A stretch of 64,000 bases of DNA from Pseudomonadota bacterium (lineage in GTDB: Bacteria; Myxococcota_A; Polyangia; GCA-2747355), in assembly GCA_016702545.1 (NCBI GenBank), contig JADJDT010000006.1, forward strand, positions 1 to 64,000, written 5' to 3'. Shown here piece after piece: positions 1 to 10,422 of this stretch. The notes beneath the pieces are model-generated. The model was not told where the DNA came from, did no database searches, and saw nothing but the letters and a program-made list of their open reading frames with translations. The number at the start of each line of letters is the position of its first letter. Position 1 is the first letter of the stretch. Position numbers and translations under genes: made by a program.

Positions 1-1281
1 GCCACCTGCTGGTCCGAGTAGCGCGCGGATACCAACATCCAAGGGTGGCGGCAACGCGAGCAGATCACCGCGACTGCCCTGCCCGGCGACGGCGAGCTGA
101 AGGTCGCCCACGGCGCCCTTGGTCCACGTGCGCCGCAGGGATCTGACGGCCCGCTGCACCGTGGGATCGAGTCCCATCGGCGCGTAGATGAGGAGGTGGT
201 CGAGGTGTCCGTCTCGGTCGAGGTCGGCAGGCAGGATCGAGGCATGCCGGTGACCCTTGAGCGGCTTGCCCTGCTCGTCCCGCCCGGTGAGTGCCGGACA
301 AGACACTGATTGCCCGCGAGCCGCCAGCGCCACCAACGAGCGATGGAGAAGCTCGCCCTGGGGTAGCGCCCGGGCGCGGGTGGGCAAGGCGGAGCGAAGG
401 CCACTCGGAGTGGTGAGAGCCAGCAGCATGGCCGCGGGGTGCTGTGTTGATGGACGGGGGGCAGCAACGGGTCGACTGACGCTCAGCGCGTCGTGTGGAC
501 GAGCATAGAGCACATGACGCGAACCGGGCGGCTGACCCCACCCGTGGTCCTTCCACCAGGCCGTGTCACGCTGCAGGCACGCGATAAGATCCGCGGGATA
601 TGGCGCAAGCGCTGCTGCGCGGTCCCTCAGTAGTTTCCTTGATGGGCCCTTCTTGCCCTCGGGCTGCGGATGGGCCTCTAGCACCTTTGCCACGGCATGT
701 TCGCGCCACGCGAGGAAGGCGCCGGGTTGTTGAGGCGCAAGCACTGGAACCTGCTCCCACCCGCGTTCCAACGCGTGGTCGGGCCCGCAGGGATAGGCAT
801 CTCGGCCGGGAGGCAGGGCCGCATCGTCGCTGACCGCGGTCGCGACGACCCAGCTCTCACTCCGACCAAGATACCCAAGTCGTGCAGCCAGACTCGCGAA
901 GAGGCCCTGCCCTTCACTGTCGATCGTGCAGGGCCAGCGCACGGCCAGGGGGTGTGGGCCGACTTCGGCCCAGGTGTCGTAGACGAGCGTCGTGCTCTCG
1001 CGGCCGTGCTCAAGGCTGCCAAGCGGCATGTAATGGCGGCTGTGGGCGACGCTGGCCTGGGGCAAACGGTAGCTGGGAAGCGTGCTCGCGAGCGTCTCGA
1101 TCAGGCGGCGTGCGGCGGCAGGGGGCTCGCTCCAATGGTGAGTGGCGTAGCCGCAGGCGATCAAGGCGCGGAGCAGCCGCCACGGACTCGGGGGCCACTC
1201 CACGAGGCCCTCGTTGACGTGATGCCCCGACGGTGTGGCGTGGTAGCGCCCTCCTGGAAAGGTCAGCAACAGGGTGGGCAT
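1..1281 (-). CDS. csb2: Type I-G CRISPR-associated Csb2 (GSU0054 family, Cas5-Cas6), 3' end off the window
   Basis: An open frame of 427 codons starts with ATG at 1281 and runs off the left edge without a stop. It begins MPTLLLTFPGGRYHA and contains the family's His/Asp-rich block, GHRHASILPADLDRDGHLDH, at about residue 345. Csb2 is the fused Cas5-Cas6 subunit of type I-G Cascade: it processes pre-crRNA and caps the crRNA 5' handle. The start lies 2 nt after the csb1 stop, so the two are translationally coupled. It is the only cas gene here without a visible frame disruption. The family is about 450-500 aa, so little is missing. The family call is confident; assigning the His residues to catalysis is inference. 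Confidence 0.85.
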   Translation of the reverse strand, partial: MPTLLLTFPGGRYHATPSGHHVNEGLVEWPPSPWRLLRALIACGYATHHWSEPPAAARRLIETLASTLPSYRLPQASVAHSRHYMPLGSLEHGRESTTLVYDTWAEVGPHPLAVRWPCTIDSEGQGLFASLAARLGYLGRSESWVVATAVSDDAALPPGRDAYPCGPDHALERGWEQVPVLAPQQPGAFLAWREHAVAKVLEAHPQPEGKKGPSRKLLRDRAAALAPYPADLIACLQRDTAWWKDHGWGQPPGSRHVLYARPHDALSVSRPVAAPRPSTQHPAAMLLALTTPSGLRSALPTRARALPQGELLHRSLVALAARGQSVSCPALTGRDEQGKPLKGHRHASILPADLDRDGHLDHLLIYAPMGLDPTVQRAVRSLRRTWTKGAVGDLQLAVAGQGSRGDLLALPPPLDVGIRALLGPAGG

Positions 1282-1283
1282 GC

Positions 1284-2320
1284 TCAGCTCCCCTGATCCT
1301 CGTCAGTGGCTTCATCATCGCCATCTGCGTCCGCGTCATCAGCACGGGTGCCGTCGTCGTCCTTCCCCTTCTTGAGTGGACCGTCGAAGGTGAGGGTCTC
1401 TTGCCGCATCGCTGGGGCGCACGCGGCGATCGCCGGGACCAGGGCGGCCTCGAGCTCCGCCAGGGGCGGCAGCACGAAGTCCTTGGGCCGCGTGGCGACA
1501 ATGGCGCCGTCGTCGGCGCGCTGGAGGTCGCAGGCGGTGCGCAGCCGCAGATCACCATCGAGCAGCTTCCGCACGCGGTGTAGCGCGAGGAGGATCAGGA
1601 GATGCTCGGATCGGACCCCAACCCATAGCCACGGATCTGCGCCAGATCGAGGTTGACATGGCAGTCGATACGCTCGGCCGTGAACTCGTCGCGCGCGAAG
1701 GGCACGTTGCCGAAGCCGTCCTTGGTCACACCGGAGGGGTTCACATGGTCATTCTTGACGCCACCGGAGGCCGCGATTCGCACGCCACTCGCTTCGATGA
1801 AGGCCGAGAGCGCGCGTGCGACCCGCAGGCGACCACCCGCCAGCTCCTTCTTCGCGAGGAAGACACCGTGGATCAGGCTGCCGATGTCGTAGCGCAGCAG
1901 AACTTCGGCCAGGAGCTTGCGGTTAATCGGTCCTTCCTCGAGACCGCCAAGCTCCTCCTTGAGCTTCTTGGCCAGGGATCCATCGGTCTTGTTCTCGAGG
2001 ATATAGGGGCTGTTCAGTCGATGAGCCTCGAGCATCGTGTCGGTGAGGAAGGCGCTCTTGCGGTTGACGGTGACGTGAGAAACGCCGCGTAACGCCGCGA
2101 CGGGGCTCTTGGCCACCGTGTCCCAGCATGTTGCCTCCAGCCGATTCGCCATGCTCTGTGTGCTCTCGACCAGCAGCTTCGGGCCCTGGCTCGTTTGGTA
2201 GGTGGCCGCGCCGAGGCTCGGGAAGCCCGTTGGCTGGAAGCGGTCCGACTGGATGGGCCGCAGGGGCACGGTGAAGAGCAGGCGCGTCGCCTGATCGAGA
2301 GCGGTGAGGTCGATGCTCAT
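1284..2320 (-). pseudogene. csb1: Type I-G Csb1 (GSU0053 family, Cas7 backbone), one frameshift
   Basis: The N-terminal part (MSIDLTALDQATRLLFTVPL...) reads from 2320 to a stop at 1595. The family's C-terminal helix, LLILLALHRVRKLLDGDLRL followed by RTACDL, is in another frame ending at 1284. Inserting one base near 1608, within GATCCGAG, joins them into a protein of about 345 aa, the normal Csb1 size. Csb1 is the Cas7-like backbone subunit that polymerises along the crRNA. Its ATG overlaps the csx17 stop (ATGA at 2320-2317). The tail after the frameshift is unusually Asp-rich. The one-base loss is either an assembly error or an inactivating mutation; as written the protein loses its C-terminal third. 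Confidence 0.8.
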
Positions 2321-4579
2321 GGTAGCTCCTTGGGTTGCTGGGGGTCGAAGCGCTGGGCCAACGCGCGCGCCATGCGCTGACTAATCGGAAAGGCAAGGGC
2401 GGCGGCCCAGCGGCCTGCCGTGGCGACATCGGCGCAGGCCGCGCGCAAGGGCGGTCGGAAGCCGACGCTGGAGAGGCGCCGCAGCGCCAGGGTCACGGCG
2501 CTCGTGCCATCACCGGCGACGAGTCGCTGGATGGTCCCGTCGTCGAGGGGAATCGTGCGGTGGGCGTCTAACGGCCAGGGCAGGCAACAGAGACGCAGCG
2601 CGATCCAGGCCTCGTCGGGCCACTGGTCGCGGCGGTACCTGGCGCACGGTTCGGAAGCCCGACGCTCCCAACGAAGCGCCATCAGCGAGCGTCCCAGCAC
2701 GGAAACGCGCTCCAGGTCGACCTCGCCCGCAAGGAGCGCGGCGAGGTCCGCCGGATGAGCGTCGCACCCCCGCGCCGCGACGAGAGGCAGGCGGCGCTGG
2801 CCGCGCTGAGCGGCCTCGATCACCCGACGCTGCACCAGTGCGCCGAGGTCGGCTACGGATCGCGACCCATCATCACGACCCGAGCGTCCCGCCGCAGGCG
2901 CCGGTCCTCCTCCAGGTAGCGGTGGCCGCCTGGCTGCAGCGGCAGCCAGTGATGCCGGACCGGGTCACGCGGTCGGTGCATGGCGTCGTACGAGGCGGCG
3001 GCGCTGCCTAGCGCGCAGGCCAGGCGCCACTCCACGCTCCCGTCATCTGCCGCCGCGAGCCACTCTGGAGCAAGCGGCGGTAGCGGTCCGGCCTTGAAGG
3101 CCGTGCCGCTGGACTGCAGGGCCTCGACACTGCCAGCCGCCAGCAGCACCGCCTGCCAGCGTGAGGGAGCGTCGTCGTGGGTCAGGGCCGCGAAGACGGT
3201 GTCGGCGAGCTTGCCCTCTGCTAGCACGAGCCGCGCGGGCGCATGTTGGTCGCGGGCCAGGCGTTGGAGGCGATCCAGCCAGGGGGCGATATCGTCGATC
3301 AGGCGCGCACGGGGTCGTGCCTGAACCCCGAGGCGACCGAGTGGCACCGCGATTTTCGCTTGCCCGTTGCGCTCCAGGTACCCAAAGCGCGTGAAGGCCG
3401 TGATCCCGCGCGTCGCACCGAGGCGTGAAAGCGCGCGCGCGACGTCGATCGGGCGGTGAGCCACCTGCCTGCCGAGCTGCAGGCGGGCTTCTCCGAACAT
3501 CGCTTCAAGGTCGGCAAGGCTCGTTGGATGCGACCACAAGGGCATCCACTGCTCGCCCCGCTCGGCCTTCTCGTGGCCTCGTGTGCTGTAGCCCGCAGCA
3601 TGGGCCCGCACGGCGAAGGGGGCGCTGGCGCGATTCGCGGCTGCGGGATCGAGGCGTCGCGTAGAGCGCGCGCTGAAGAGCAGCGCGCCCTCGAGCATCA
3701 GGAGGAAGTCCCAGGGGTTGACGTGGCTGTCGCCCCCGGGACCGCTGCTGCTGTTGGCCCCTCCGGCGCCTCCTGGCAGAAACTGCCCGATGGCGGCGCC
3801 GCAGACAAGGCCATGTGCGGGCGAATTCCATAGGCTGTGCGCGAGCAGCTCAGTCGCTGGGGGCTTGGGTCGACCGTCCGGTGCGGCCAGATCGAAGAGG
3901 TCAGCGAGGCGCTGCATGGCGTTGTTTGTGAAGTCGAGGTTTCCGTCGTTGCCACCGGTGCCGAGCAGCGAGGGCCAGGCGGGTCGTCCGTCCTCCAGCA
4001 GCACCATGGCGGCGTCGAGCCAGCGCCGATGCGGGCCGCGCCAGGAGCGCAGGTAGGGGGCGAAGAGCTCCGCTTTGAGGGTCTTGAAGCGCTTCTCGGC
4101 GGCGGCGAGGTCGCGCTTGTACTCGGGGTCGATCTTGCGCGCCCGGGCGGCGCGCTGCTCGGCGTCGCTCATGCGCTTGCTGGCCTTGGTCTCGGCCTTG
4201 AGCTGACGGATGGCGGCATCGGCTGCGGCGATCTGCGCGAAGGGACCGCGAGCGGCCGCGATACCCGCGCGGAAGGGCTCAAGCGGAGGGCGGTCGATCG
4301 CTCGAGCGGGCCGAGCGCGGGGTCGTTCGGCTTGTAGAAGCCCGAGCCCTTGTTCCACGGCGAGACCCAGGGCGTGGGCGCATAGGTCGCGAGCAAGAAG
4401 TGCTCGAACTCGGCGCGCCCCAGCGTCGTCAGCAGGCAGAAGTGCTCGTCTTGCCACCAGCCGCGCACCTGCGCGTCGGCCGTCTGCTCAGCCACCACGC
4501 GCAGCAGCCCCAGCGCCTTGAGGTAGTGCGCCAGAGGCGTGGGGGCGCAGCCGGTGAGGTGGTGCAGGTGGAGCGTCAT
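2317..4579 (-). pseudogene. csx17: Type I-G Csx17 (Cas8-like large subunit), two frameshifts
   Basis: Three overlapping frames make one Csx17 of about 754 aa. The first starts MTLHLHHLTGCAPTPLAHYL with the family signature PWVSPWNKGSGFY. The middle carries a charged helical insert and the block GTGGNDGNLDFTNNAMQRL. The third is a C-terminal piece ending at 2317. One-base losses near 4296 (CGATCGACC) and 2857 (CGATCCGTA) break the frame. Csx17 is the Cas8-type subunit expected to take part in target recognition and Cas3 recruitment. The start overlaps the cas3 stop (ATGA at 4579-4576). Family identity is clear from both ends and from operon position; whether the gene is functional is uncertain. 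Confidence 0.8.
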
Positions 4580-7307
4580 CGCAGTGGCTCCTCGCGCGGC
4601 GCCAAGCTCGGGTCGACGGTGTTCAGCGCCGACGCGCGGCGGTCGGCCGCCATCAACAGCCCCTCGAGCCACGCCAGCGCGCCCGGGCCCCAGTACGCGA
4701 TGAGCCCCTGCGTTCGCTCGCGCCAGCTTCGACCGGTGGCCGCGGACAGGCCGAGAGAGGCCGGCTCGAGAGTGAGGGAAAGGGCTGGCAGCGGCGGTTT
4801 GCCAGCGTCGCCGAGGACGATCGAGGGCAAGACATCACCCTCCCGCACGCCGCGAATCGGGAGACCGCGCCCATCCGCGGTGCCGCGGTAGTCCTGGTCC
4901 TTGGGTCCGGCATGGAGCGCGACGCGGACCTTCCCGTGATGGGATGCGACCAGGTACGCGAGTAGGTCGAACTCGTCGGCCGAGCAGGCCAGCACGGCTT
5001 GTTCTGCCGGTGTGGGCGGCGTAGTCGCATTCGCTGCGGGAGGCGTGTGACCCAGTAGCGGCAGCGCCTCGCGCCAGGGACCAAGCAGCGCCGCATGTAG
5101 CGGAGCGTGCCGGCGAAGCACAGCGAAAAGCGCCAGAGCGCTCGCCAGCTCGTGCCGCAGACCCGGTCTGATATCGCGGTCGTCGCTGGTGCGATAGGTC
5201 TTGGGCGGCTTGGGCCACGCGCTCTTCGGCGCCTTGGCGAGATCCTGACGCGCGGGACGTTGCTCGTGGCGGATCGCCCCCTGAAAGGCGGGATGCGCCT
5301 TGCCCAGGTCGTGCCACTGGCCGGCGAGCGAGAGGATGCGCTCCAGGTCGTTGGGCAGGCTGACCGCGTGGGCAATGCTCTCTGCAATCCTGGCAACCTC
5401 GCGACCATGACTGGCGATGGTCTTCCACGCGGCGATGCTCAGGCTCTCGCTGTCGCCACGCCGATCTGCGTCGAGCTGGGCGCTTGTTGCTGTCGCTAGC
5501 GAGGACGGGGGCGGTGCCACCGTCGGCACAGGCTCGTGCGAGGTCGGGTCAAAGCCTCGGTCGACGCGATAGCCCCCAACCTCGCTGGCGACACAAACCA
5601 GGCGACCCGGTGTCAGCGTGGTGCGGTCGGCCACCACCCACTCCCCGTCGAGCCAATCCCAGGTCCAGGCCCGCACGCCTGGGCGGAGCCGTGGCTTGCG
5701 ACTCTTGCCGGATTCTTTGCCGCAGAGCCAGTCACGCGCGGCGAGGAAGGGCACCGCGCACAGCTCGGCGCGGGTCGGTTGACGCTCTGCCGGTGGCGGG
5801 GCAGCCGGCCCGCTCCGTTTATTGCGCGGGAGGTCGGTCCAGAACACGAGCACGTCCTTCTCAGTGCCGGACCGGATGAAACGGCTGACGTCGAGGTCGG
5901 CCCCCGTGAGATCGGGCGTGGTGTCGAAGAGCTCTTCGAGTTCGCGGCGGAGCAGCAGGTGCTGGGGCTGGTAGGGGTAGAGTCGCGCGCGGCTGGGCTC
6001 GGGCAGGCGATCTTCGAAGTGCTCCAGCGCGGCGATACCGACCTCGGCGCTGCCCTCCGCTTCGTTGAGCCCGGCAAGCGCATCCCAGGCCGCCTCGAGC
6101 TCGGTGCTGGTGTAGGGGGGTACGGCACGCTCGTCGCGGCCCCGATCAACGACCACAACCGTGCCTCGTCCACCGTAGCGCGCACACCGACCGATGCGCT
6201 GCACGAGGCTGGGCCACGGTGCGAGTTCCGTGATCAGGCAGCCCGCGGAGATATCCACTCCGGCTTCGACCACCTGGGTGGCGACGATGATGCGATCGCT
6301 GCCGTGTGTGCAGGCGGCGCGGCTGAGGGAGCGTTCGCGCCAGGTCGCACGCTCAGCCCCGCGAAAGCGGCTATGGATGAGCTCGATGGCTTGGGCGGGG
6401 GCTGCCGTGCGCAGGCTGTCGAAGGTCTGACAAGCGCGGTCGACGGTATTGCAGACGACCAGCGTAATGCGGCCGTGCTCCCCGTTGTCGAGCCGGGCGT
6501 GCTCGTCCAGAGCGCGGCGCGCGAGAGCCCCAGCGTCACTTCGATCGAGGGTGGCCAGGTGCAGCTGCTTCGCGATCGACCAAGCGCTTCCATGGCGCTG
6601 CGCGGGCGGCACAACGCAGGGGTCGCGAACCCAAGCGTCATGCCGCGCTGCGGTGTCGATGCTGCGAAGCCAGCTTGGCTGCAAGGTCGCGCTCATCCAC
6701 CAGGTGCTTCGCGGTCGCAGTCCTTGGGGGCGTCCTCGTCATGAAAGGCCTGGATCTGGGCGCTGGTTGCCAGCCCAACGTCCATCAGCTGCACCTCGTC
6801 CATCACCCACAGCGCGTCGTGACTCAGCAGCCCGAACTCGAAGGGCCAACGCGCCCTGCCAGCGGCATAGCCACGGTTTAGCGCCCGAGAGAGCAGCATG
6901 TCCTGCGTGCCGACCAACACCGCGCATTCCTCGGGGAAGAGGTTCCAGTCTCCGTCAGCCTCCGCACCGCCCATGAGGGTGTGCACGCCAACCCGCCCCG
7001 TGTGGTCGGTGGCCGTGTCCCAAAGGATCCCCGCTCGCTGCAGCGACTCGCGCACGATGGTCTCGGTCTGCTCGACGAGCACGCGCATCGGCAGGCACCA
7101 CACCAACCGGCGAGGCCAGGCGTCGTCGGCGCGGCCCAGACGGTGCCAGGACCACGCGGCCAAGACCCCGAGTGTCTTCCCCATCCCAGTCGGGATGCGG
7201 ATCATCCGGCTGGCGGGGTCTGTTCGCGCGGCGAGCGCGCTTTGCCAGGGGTGCGGCGTGGCGGTCGGCCCCACGACGCGCTGAAACCAGGTGTCGAAGT
7301 CAATCAT
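4576..7307 (-). pseudogene. cas3: Cas3 helicase-nuclease of type I-G, one frameshift
   Basis: The N-terminal part (204 aa from ATG at 7307) carries Walker A IPTGMGKT and the DEVQ box of motif II (MDEVQLMD). After a one-base loss near 6700 the frame continues with motif III MSATL, motif VI (QRIGRCARYGGRG) and a C-terminal HD nuclease domain (WHDLGKAHPAFQ, LRHELASALAL, ASHHGK). The helicase-then-HD order and total length of about 910 aa fit type I-G Cas3, which unwinds and degrades Cascade-bound DNA. It is first in the cas operon, 57 bp downstream of the WYL regulator on the same strand. As written, the break separates the ATPase core from motif III onward, so the product would be inactive. Confidence 0.85.
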
Positions 7308-7364
7308 CGATCGCCCATCGTGTGGTTGAGGCCATCGTCACTATGATCATGCCCAGCCAGCTCA

Positions 7365-8391
7365 TCACGTCCCTCTGACATCCGGGGTCAATTCGCTGGG
7401 GGGTGGAGTGGTCTCGTAGCCGGCCAGTGCCGCGCGGAGCTGCGACTGGACTTCGGCGGCGAGGGTCGCGGGGGAGAGGACGCGGGCGCGGGGGCCGAAG
7501 CTGAGGAGCCAGGCGGCGACCTCTTGGAGGCCGTCGACGGTCATGGTCAGGGTGACGGCGCCGTCGGCGGCGGGCTCGAGGTGTTGGGTCGGGTGCCAGG
7601 TGCGCTCGCGGAGGTCGGGGGCCACCTCGGGGGCGAACCAGAGGGTCAGGGGGGTGGGGTGGCCGTCGCCGCAGATGCGGAAGCGCTGCTCGACGTAGCG
7701 GTCGAAGTCGAAGTGGGTGGGTGCGGCGAAGGTGGCGTCGGTCGGCTCGGCGGCGGCGATGCGGGCGACGCTGAAGGTGCGGATGGCCTGACGCAGGTGG
7801 CAGTGGGCGACGAGGTAGGCCGTGCCGCGGTGCAGCCAGAGCTTGTAGGGGTCGACGCGGCGCGTGGTCTCGCCGCCGCGGCTCGTGCGGTAGGTCAGCG
7901 AGAGGGTGACGCGGTCGGCGCAGGCGTCGGTCAGCGTCTCGATCAACGCGCGCTGCTCGGCGTGGTCGGGCTGGCCGAAGCGGTCGCCGACGACGATCTC
8001 GTCCATCTGCTCGGCGAAGCGCCGCTGCTCGGGGCCGAGCAGGGCGTCGAGCTTGTCGCTCAGCGACTGCAGGCCCCTCGAAGAAGGGCGTCTGGGCGAA
8101 GTGCTGCAGGGCGCTCGCGCGCCGCGTAGCGCCAAGAGCTCGCTGGTGGCGACGGGGAGGGGCGCGCTGCGCGCGGAAGGGCTCCGTCAGGCACCAGCAG
8201 CGCTGGCCGGCGCGCTCCCTCGCTGAAGAGTGGGGGAAGCCGGCGGCTTGGAGCGCCTCGAGGTCGCGGTAGACCGCGCGCTGCGCGGCGCTGTCGTCGC
8301 CGGCCAGCTCGCCGACGCTCACGCCCGCCGGCGCGCGCTCGAGGCGGCGCAAGAGCTTCCATTGGCGCACGACCTGATCATGGCGCGGCAT
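7365..8391 (-). pseudogene. WYL-domain transcriptional regulator, three frameshifts
   Basis: ATG at 8391 starts MPRHDQVVRQWKLLRRLERA, followed by a DeoR-type winged helix (AVYRDLEALQAAGF), a WYL domain (RRVDPYKLWLHRGTAYLVAH) and a C-terminal WCX-like region (LTMTVDGLQEVAAWLLSFG). Restoring about 341 aa needs three one-base changes: an extra base in the G run at 8159-8162, a lost base near 8112 and an extra base in the C run at 8074-8077. A partial copy at 10168-10373 has three G at the first site, which independently supports a frame change here. WYL proteins bind nucleic-acid ligands and often control defence genes; control of the downstream cas operon is inferred from position. Confidence 0.75.
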
Positions 8392-8458
8392 CGACGGCGG
8401 TCCTCGCGGGATGGGGTGCGATCGTAGGCGGGCGCGGCGGGCGGGGCCAGTTCTCGGT
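8131..8458. repeat. Long direct repeat, copy A (5' half and upstream region of the WYL gene)
   Basis: This segment recurs in the same orientation at 10168-10373 with about 95% identity outside one gap. It covers the WYL start codon, about 67 bp upstream and the first part of the coding region. Copy A holds two short repeats, GCCGGCGCGC at 8206-8215 and 8327-8336. Copy B has lost exactly the 121 bp between them. The two copies bracket the AbiE-type toxin-antitoxin pair. Confidence 0.9.
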
Positions 8459-8549
8459 GGCTGGCGGGGCGGAGGTAGGAACGAGGCGGCAAGGGACTGG
8501 GGGTGAGCGCGGGGGTGGGATCGGATGGTGCAGGAGTTCGTGGCTGGCC

Positions 8550-8578
8550 TTGCCGACTCCGGTGGCCGGGTGTATCTT
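8550..8578 (+). promoter_or_regulatory. Candidate sigma70 promoter for the AbiE-type pair
   Basis: TTGCCG at 8550-8555 and TATCTT at 8573-8578 are separated by 17 nt and lie 23 nt before the antitoxin ATG. The -35 matches consensus at 4 of 6 positions and the -10 at 4 of 6. The A/T-rich -10 stands out in this GC-rich sequence, but such weak matches occur by chance. Confidence 0.35.
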
Positions 8579-8601
8579 TTCTTCGGAAGAATGCGGACAC
8601 C

Positions 8602-9175
8602 ATGAGCCAGCCCCATCTCGAACCCGGCCGCGTGTACCGCACGCGGGACTTGGCCACCTGGAGCGCGAACGCGCCCCGGCTCGCCAAGCGCCTGGTTAAC
8701 CAGGGGGAGCTGGTGCCGCTGGCGCACGGTCTCTTCGCCCACCCAAAGCAGAGCCGCTTCGGCCCCGTGCCGCCGCTCGACGAGGAGATCATGCGCGCCT
8801 TCCTCGACGGCGGGCCCTTCGTGTTCACCGGGCCCGAGCGCTGGAACGCACTCGGCCTTGGCACGACCGCGGTGCTCGCGGTGCCGCTGGTCTATAACAC
8901 CAAGCGGTCGGGCACCTTCACCTTTGGCAAACGGCGCTTCGTGCTTCGGCGCGTGGCGTTCCCTGAGAATCCGCCCGCCGAATGGTTCGCGGTCGACCTA
9001 CTCGAACACGCCGACCAGGCCGCGACGTCGCCCGACGATGTCGCCGGAGGTGCTCGCGCGCGCGCTCGCCCACGGCAGGTTTGATCGCAACCGCCTGCGT
9101 GAGATGGCGCAGCGCTACGGCTCGCGCGCGACGCTCTCGCGCGTCGACCGCGCACTGCGGGAGAGCACCTCGTGA
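8602..9175 (+). pseudogene. AbiEi-family antitoxin (type IV TA), one frameshift
   Basis: MSQPHLEPGRVYRTRDLATW opens a winged-helix antitoxin domain, followed by GPFVFTGPERWNALGLGTTA and VDLLEHADQA typical of AbiEi-like proteins. Near 9040 the frame must shift by +1 to continue into LARALAHGRFDRNRLREMAQ and stop at 9175, giving about 190 aa. The stop overlaps the toxin start (GTGA at 9172-9175), the usual coupling of these pairs. AbiEi antitoxins repress their operon and counter the AbiEii nucleotidyltransferase. As written the C-terminal domain is out of frame. Confidence 0.7.
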
Positions 9176-10138
9176 GCTTCGTCCACGAGAAGCCCGAGGA
9201 GTTCGCTGACCTCGTTCAGATCATCGTCGGTGAGACCGGTTTGGGTCGCTCGATCATCGAGAAGGACTACTGGGTCACACACGTCCTCTGGGCCTTGTCG
9301 ATCTCTGGTCTCGACGTCTGGTTCAAGGGGGGCACTTCGCTCTCCAAGGGCTTCGGCCTCATTGAACGCTTCTCCGAAGACCTCGACCTGAAGATCGAGC
9401 CGGGCTCGGTGGGCGCTTTGCCGATCGTGTCGAGCTGGAAAAGCGAGGGGACGAAGGCAACCGCTGAGCGACGCACGTTCTTCGAGCAGCTCCCGAAGGT
9501 GCTGGCGGTCCCCGGCTGCACCATCGAGCTCGAACAGGAGACCATCGACAAGTCGTGGCGTGGCGCGAACCTTCGCGTGCTCTACCCGGGTTTGTTCCTC
9601 GGCGAGCTGCCATCGGCCATCTCCGGCAACGTGCGCCTCGGAGGTCGGCAGTGCCCGCGTCACGCCGCACGTCGCGCAGGACCTGACGTCGTGGGTTCAC
9701 GAGAAGCTCGTCGCCACCAACGTGCTCGCGGAGTTCGGCGACAATCGCGCCAAGGGCGTGCGCTGCGTTCATCCCTCGTGACGTTGCTGGAGAAGCTCGA
9801 CGCGCTCCACCGCAGGTTCCCGAACGAGAAGGTGGTGCCAGCCGCGTTCGTGCGGCACTTCGAGGACGCCGCGCGGCTGATCGAGGGGCGCGCGAAGCTG
9901 CCGCCACTCGAGGGCTACACCAACGTACGCGCGCTCGCCGGCGAGATGCTCACGCAGAAGCAGATTGTGGTGATGCCAAGCGCCACCTGACCCGGCCCTG
10001 GCGCCTGCTGATGGCGCCCGCTGGACCGCAATTCGGGAGGCGCACGGGACGACCGACTCGATGTACTGGGGCCCGCGTCTCGCCGTCGAGGACGCGACCG
10101 CGACGATCCGCGCGTGGGTCACCGCCGAACTCGGCTGA
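9172..10138 (+). pseudogene. AbiEii-family nucleotidyltransferase toxin, three frameshifts
   Basis: GTG at 9172 starts a protein with the nucleotidyltransferase signature (FKGGTSLSKGFG, then FSEDLDLKI) of AbiEii/AbiGii toxins. Three frame changes, near 9641 (extra base), 9777 (lost base) and 9987 (extra base), are needed to reach VTPHVAQDLTSWVHEKLVAT, VTLLEKLDALHRRFPNEK and a C-terminal DSMYWGPRLAVEDATATIR ending with TGA at 10136-10138, about 322 aa in all. These toxins transfer nucleotides to tRNA or other targets. Together with the damaged antitoxin this looks like a decayed module, unless all four changes are assembly errors. Confidence 0.7.
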
Positions 10139-10167
10139 GCGCGCTGTCAGGCGTCCGAGCCACCCGG

Positions 10168-10373
10168 GCCAAGAGCTCGCTGGTGGCGATGGGGAGGGCG
10201 CGCTGCGCGCGAAAGGGCTCCGGCAGGCACCAGCAGCGCTGGCCGGCGCGCGCTCGAGGCGGCGCAAGAGCTTCCATTGGCGCACGACCTGAGCATGGCG
10301 CGGCATCGACGGCGGTCCTCGCGGGATGGGGCGCGATCGTAGGCGGGCGCGGCGGGCGGGGCCAGTTCTCGGT
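10168..10373 (-). pseudogene. Truncated 5' copy of the WYL regulator gene (direct repeat copy B)
   Basis: This segment repeats 8131-8458 minus 121 bp. On the minus strand it encodes the same start (MPRHAQVVRQWKLLRRLERA), then jumps across the GCCGGCGCGC repeat into RCWCLPEPFRAQRALPIATS, with the rest of the gene absent. The loss between two 10-bp repeats points to slippage or microhomology recombination after duplication. It keeps the region upstream of the WYL start, so it could still hold a promoter or operator. It lies between the AbiE-type pair and darG. Confidence 0.85.
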
Positions 10374-10422
10374 AGCGGAGAAGGAGGGCGCGGGCACACG
10401 CCCCCACGGGGCGCCCGGGCGA

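Noticed and set aside
5536..6744. Plus-strand frame of about 402 codons
   Set aside because: Antisense of cas3; no motif of its own.
4576..7307. Cas3 naturally split into two proteins (helicase part and helicase/HD part)
   Set aside because: The split falls just before motif III inside the helicase core, not between domains, and the neighbouring cas genes have the same kind of one-base break.
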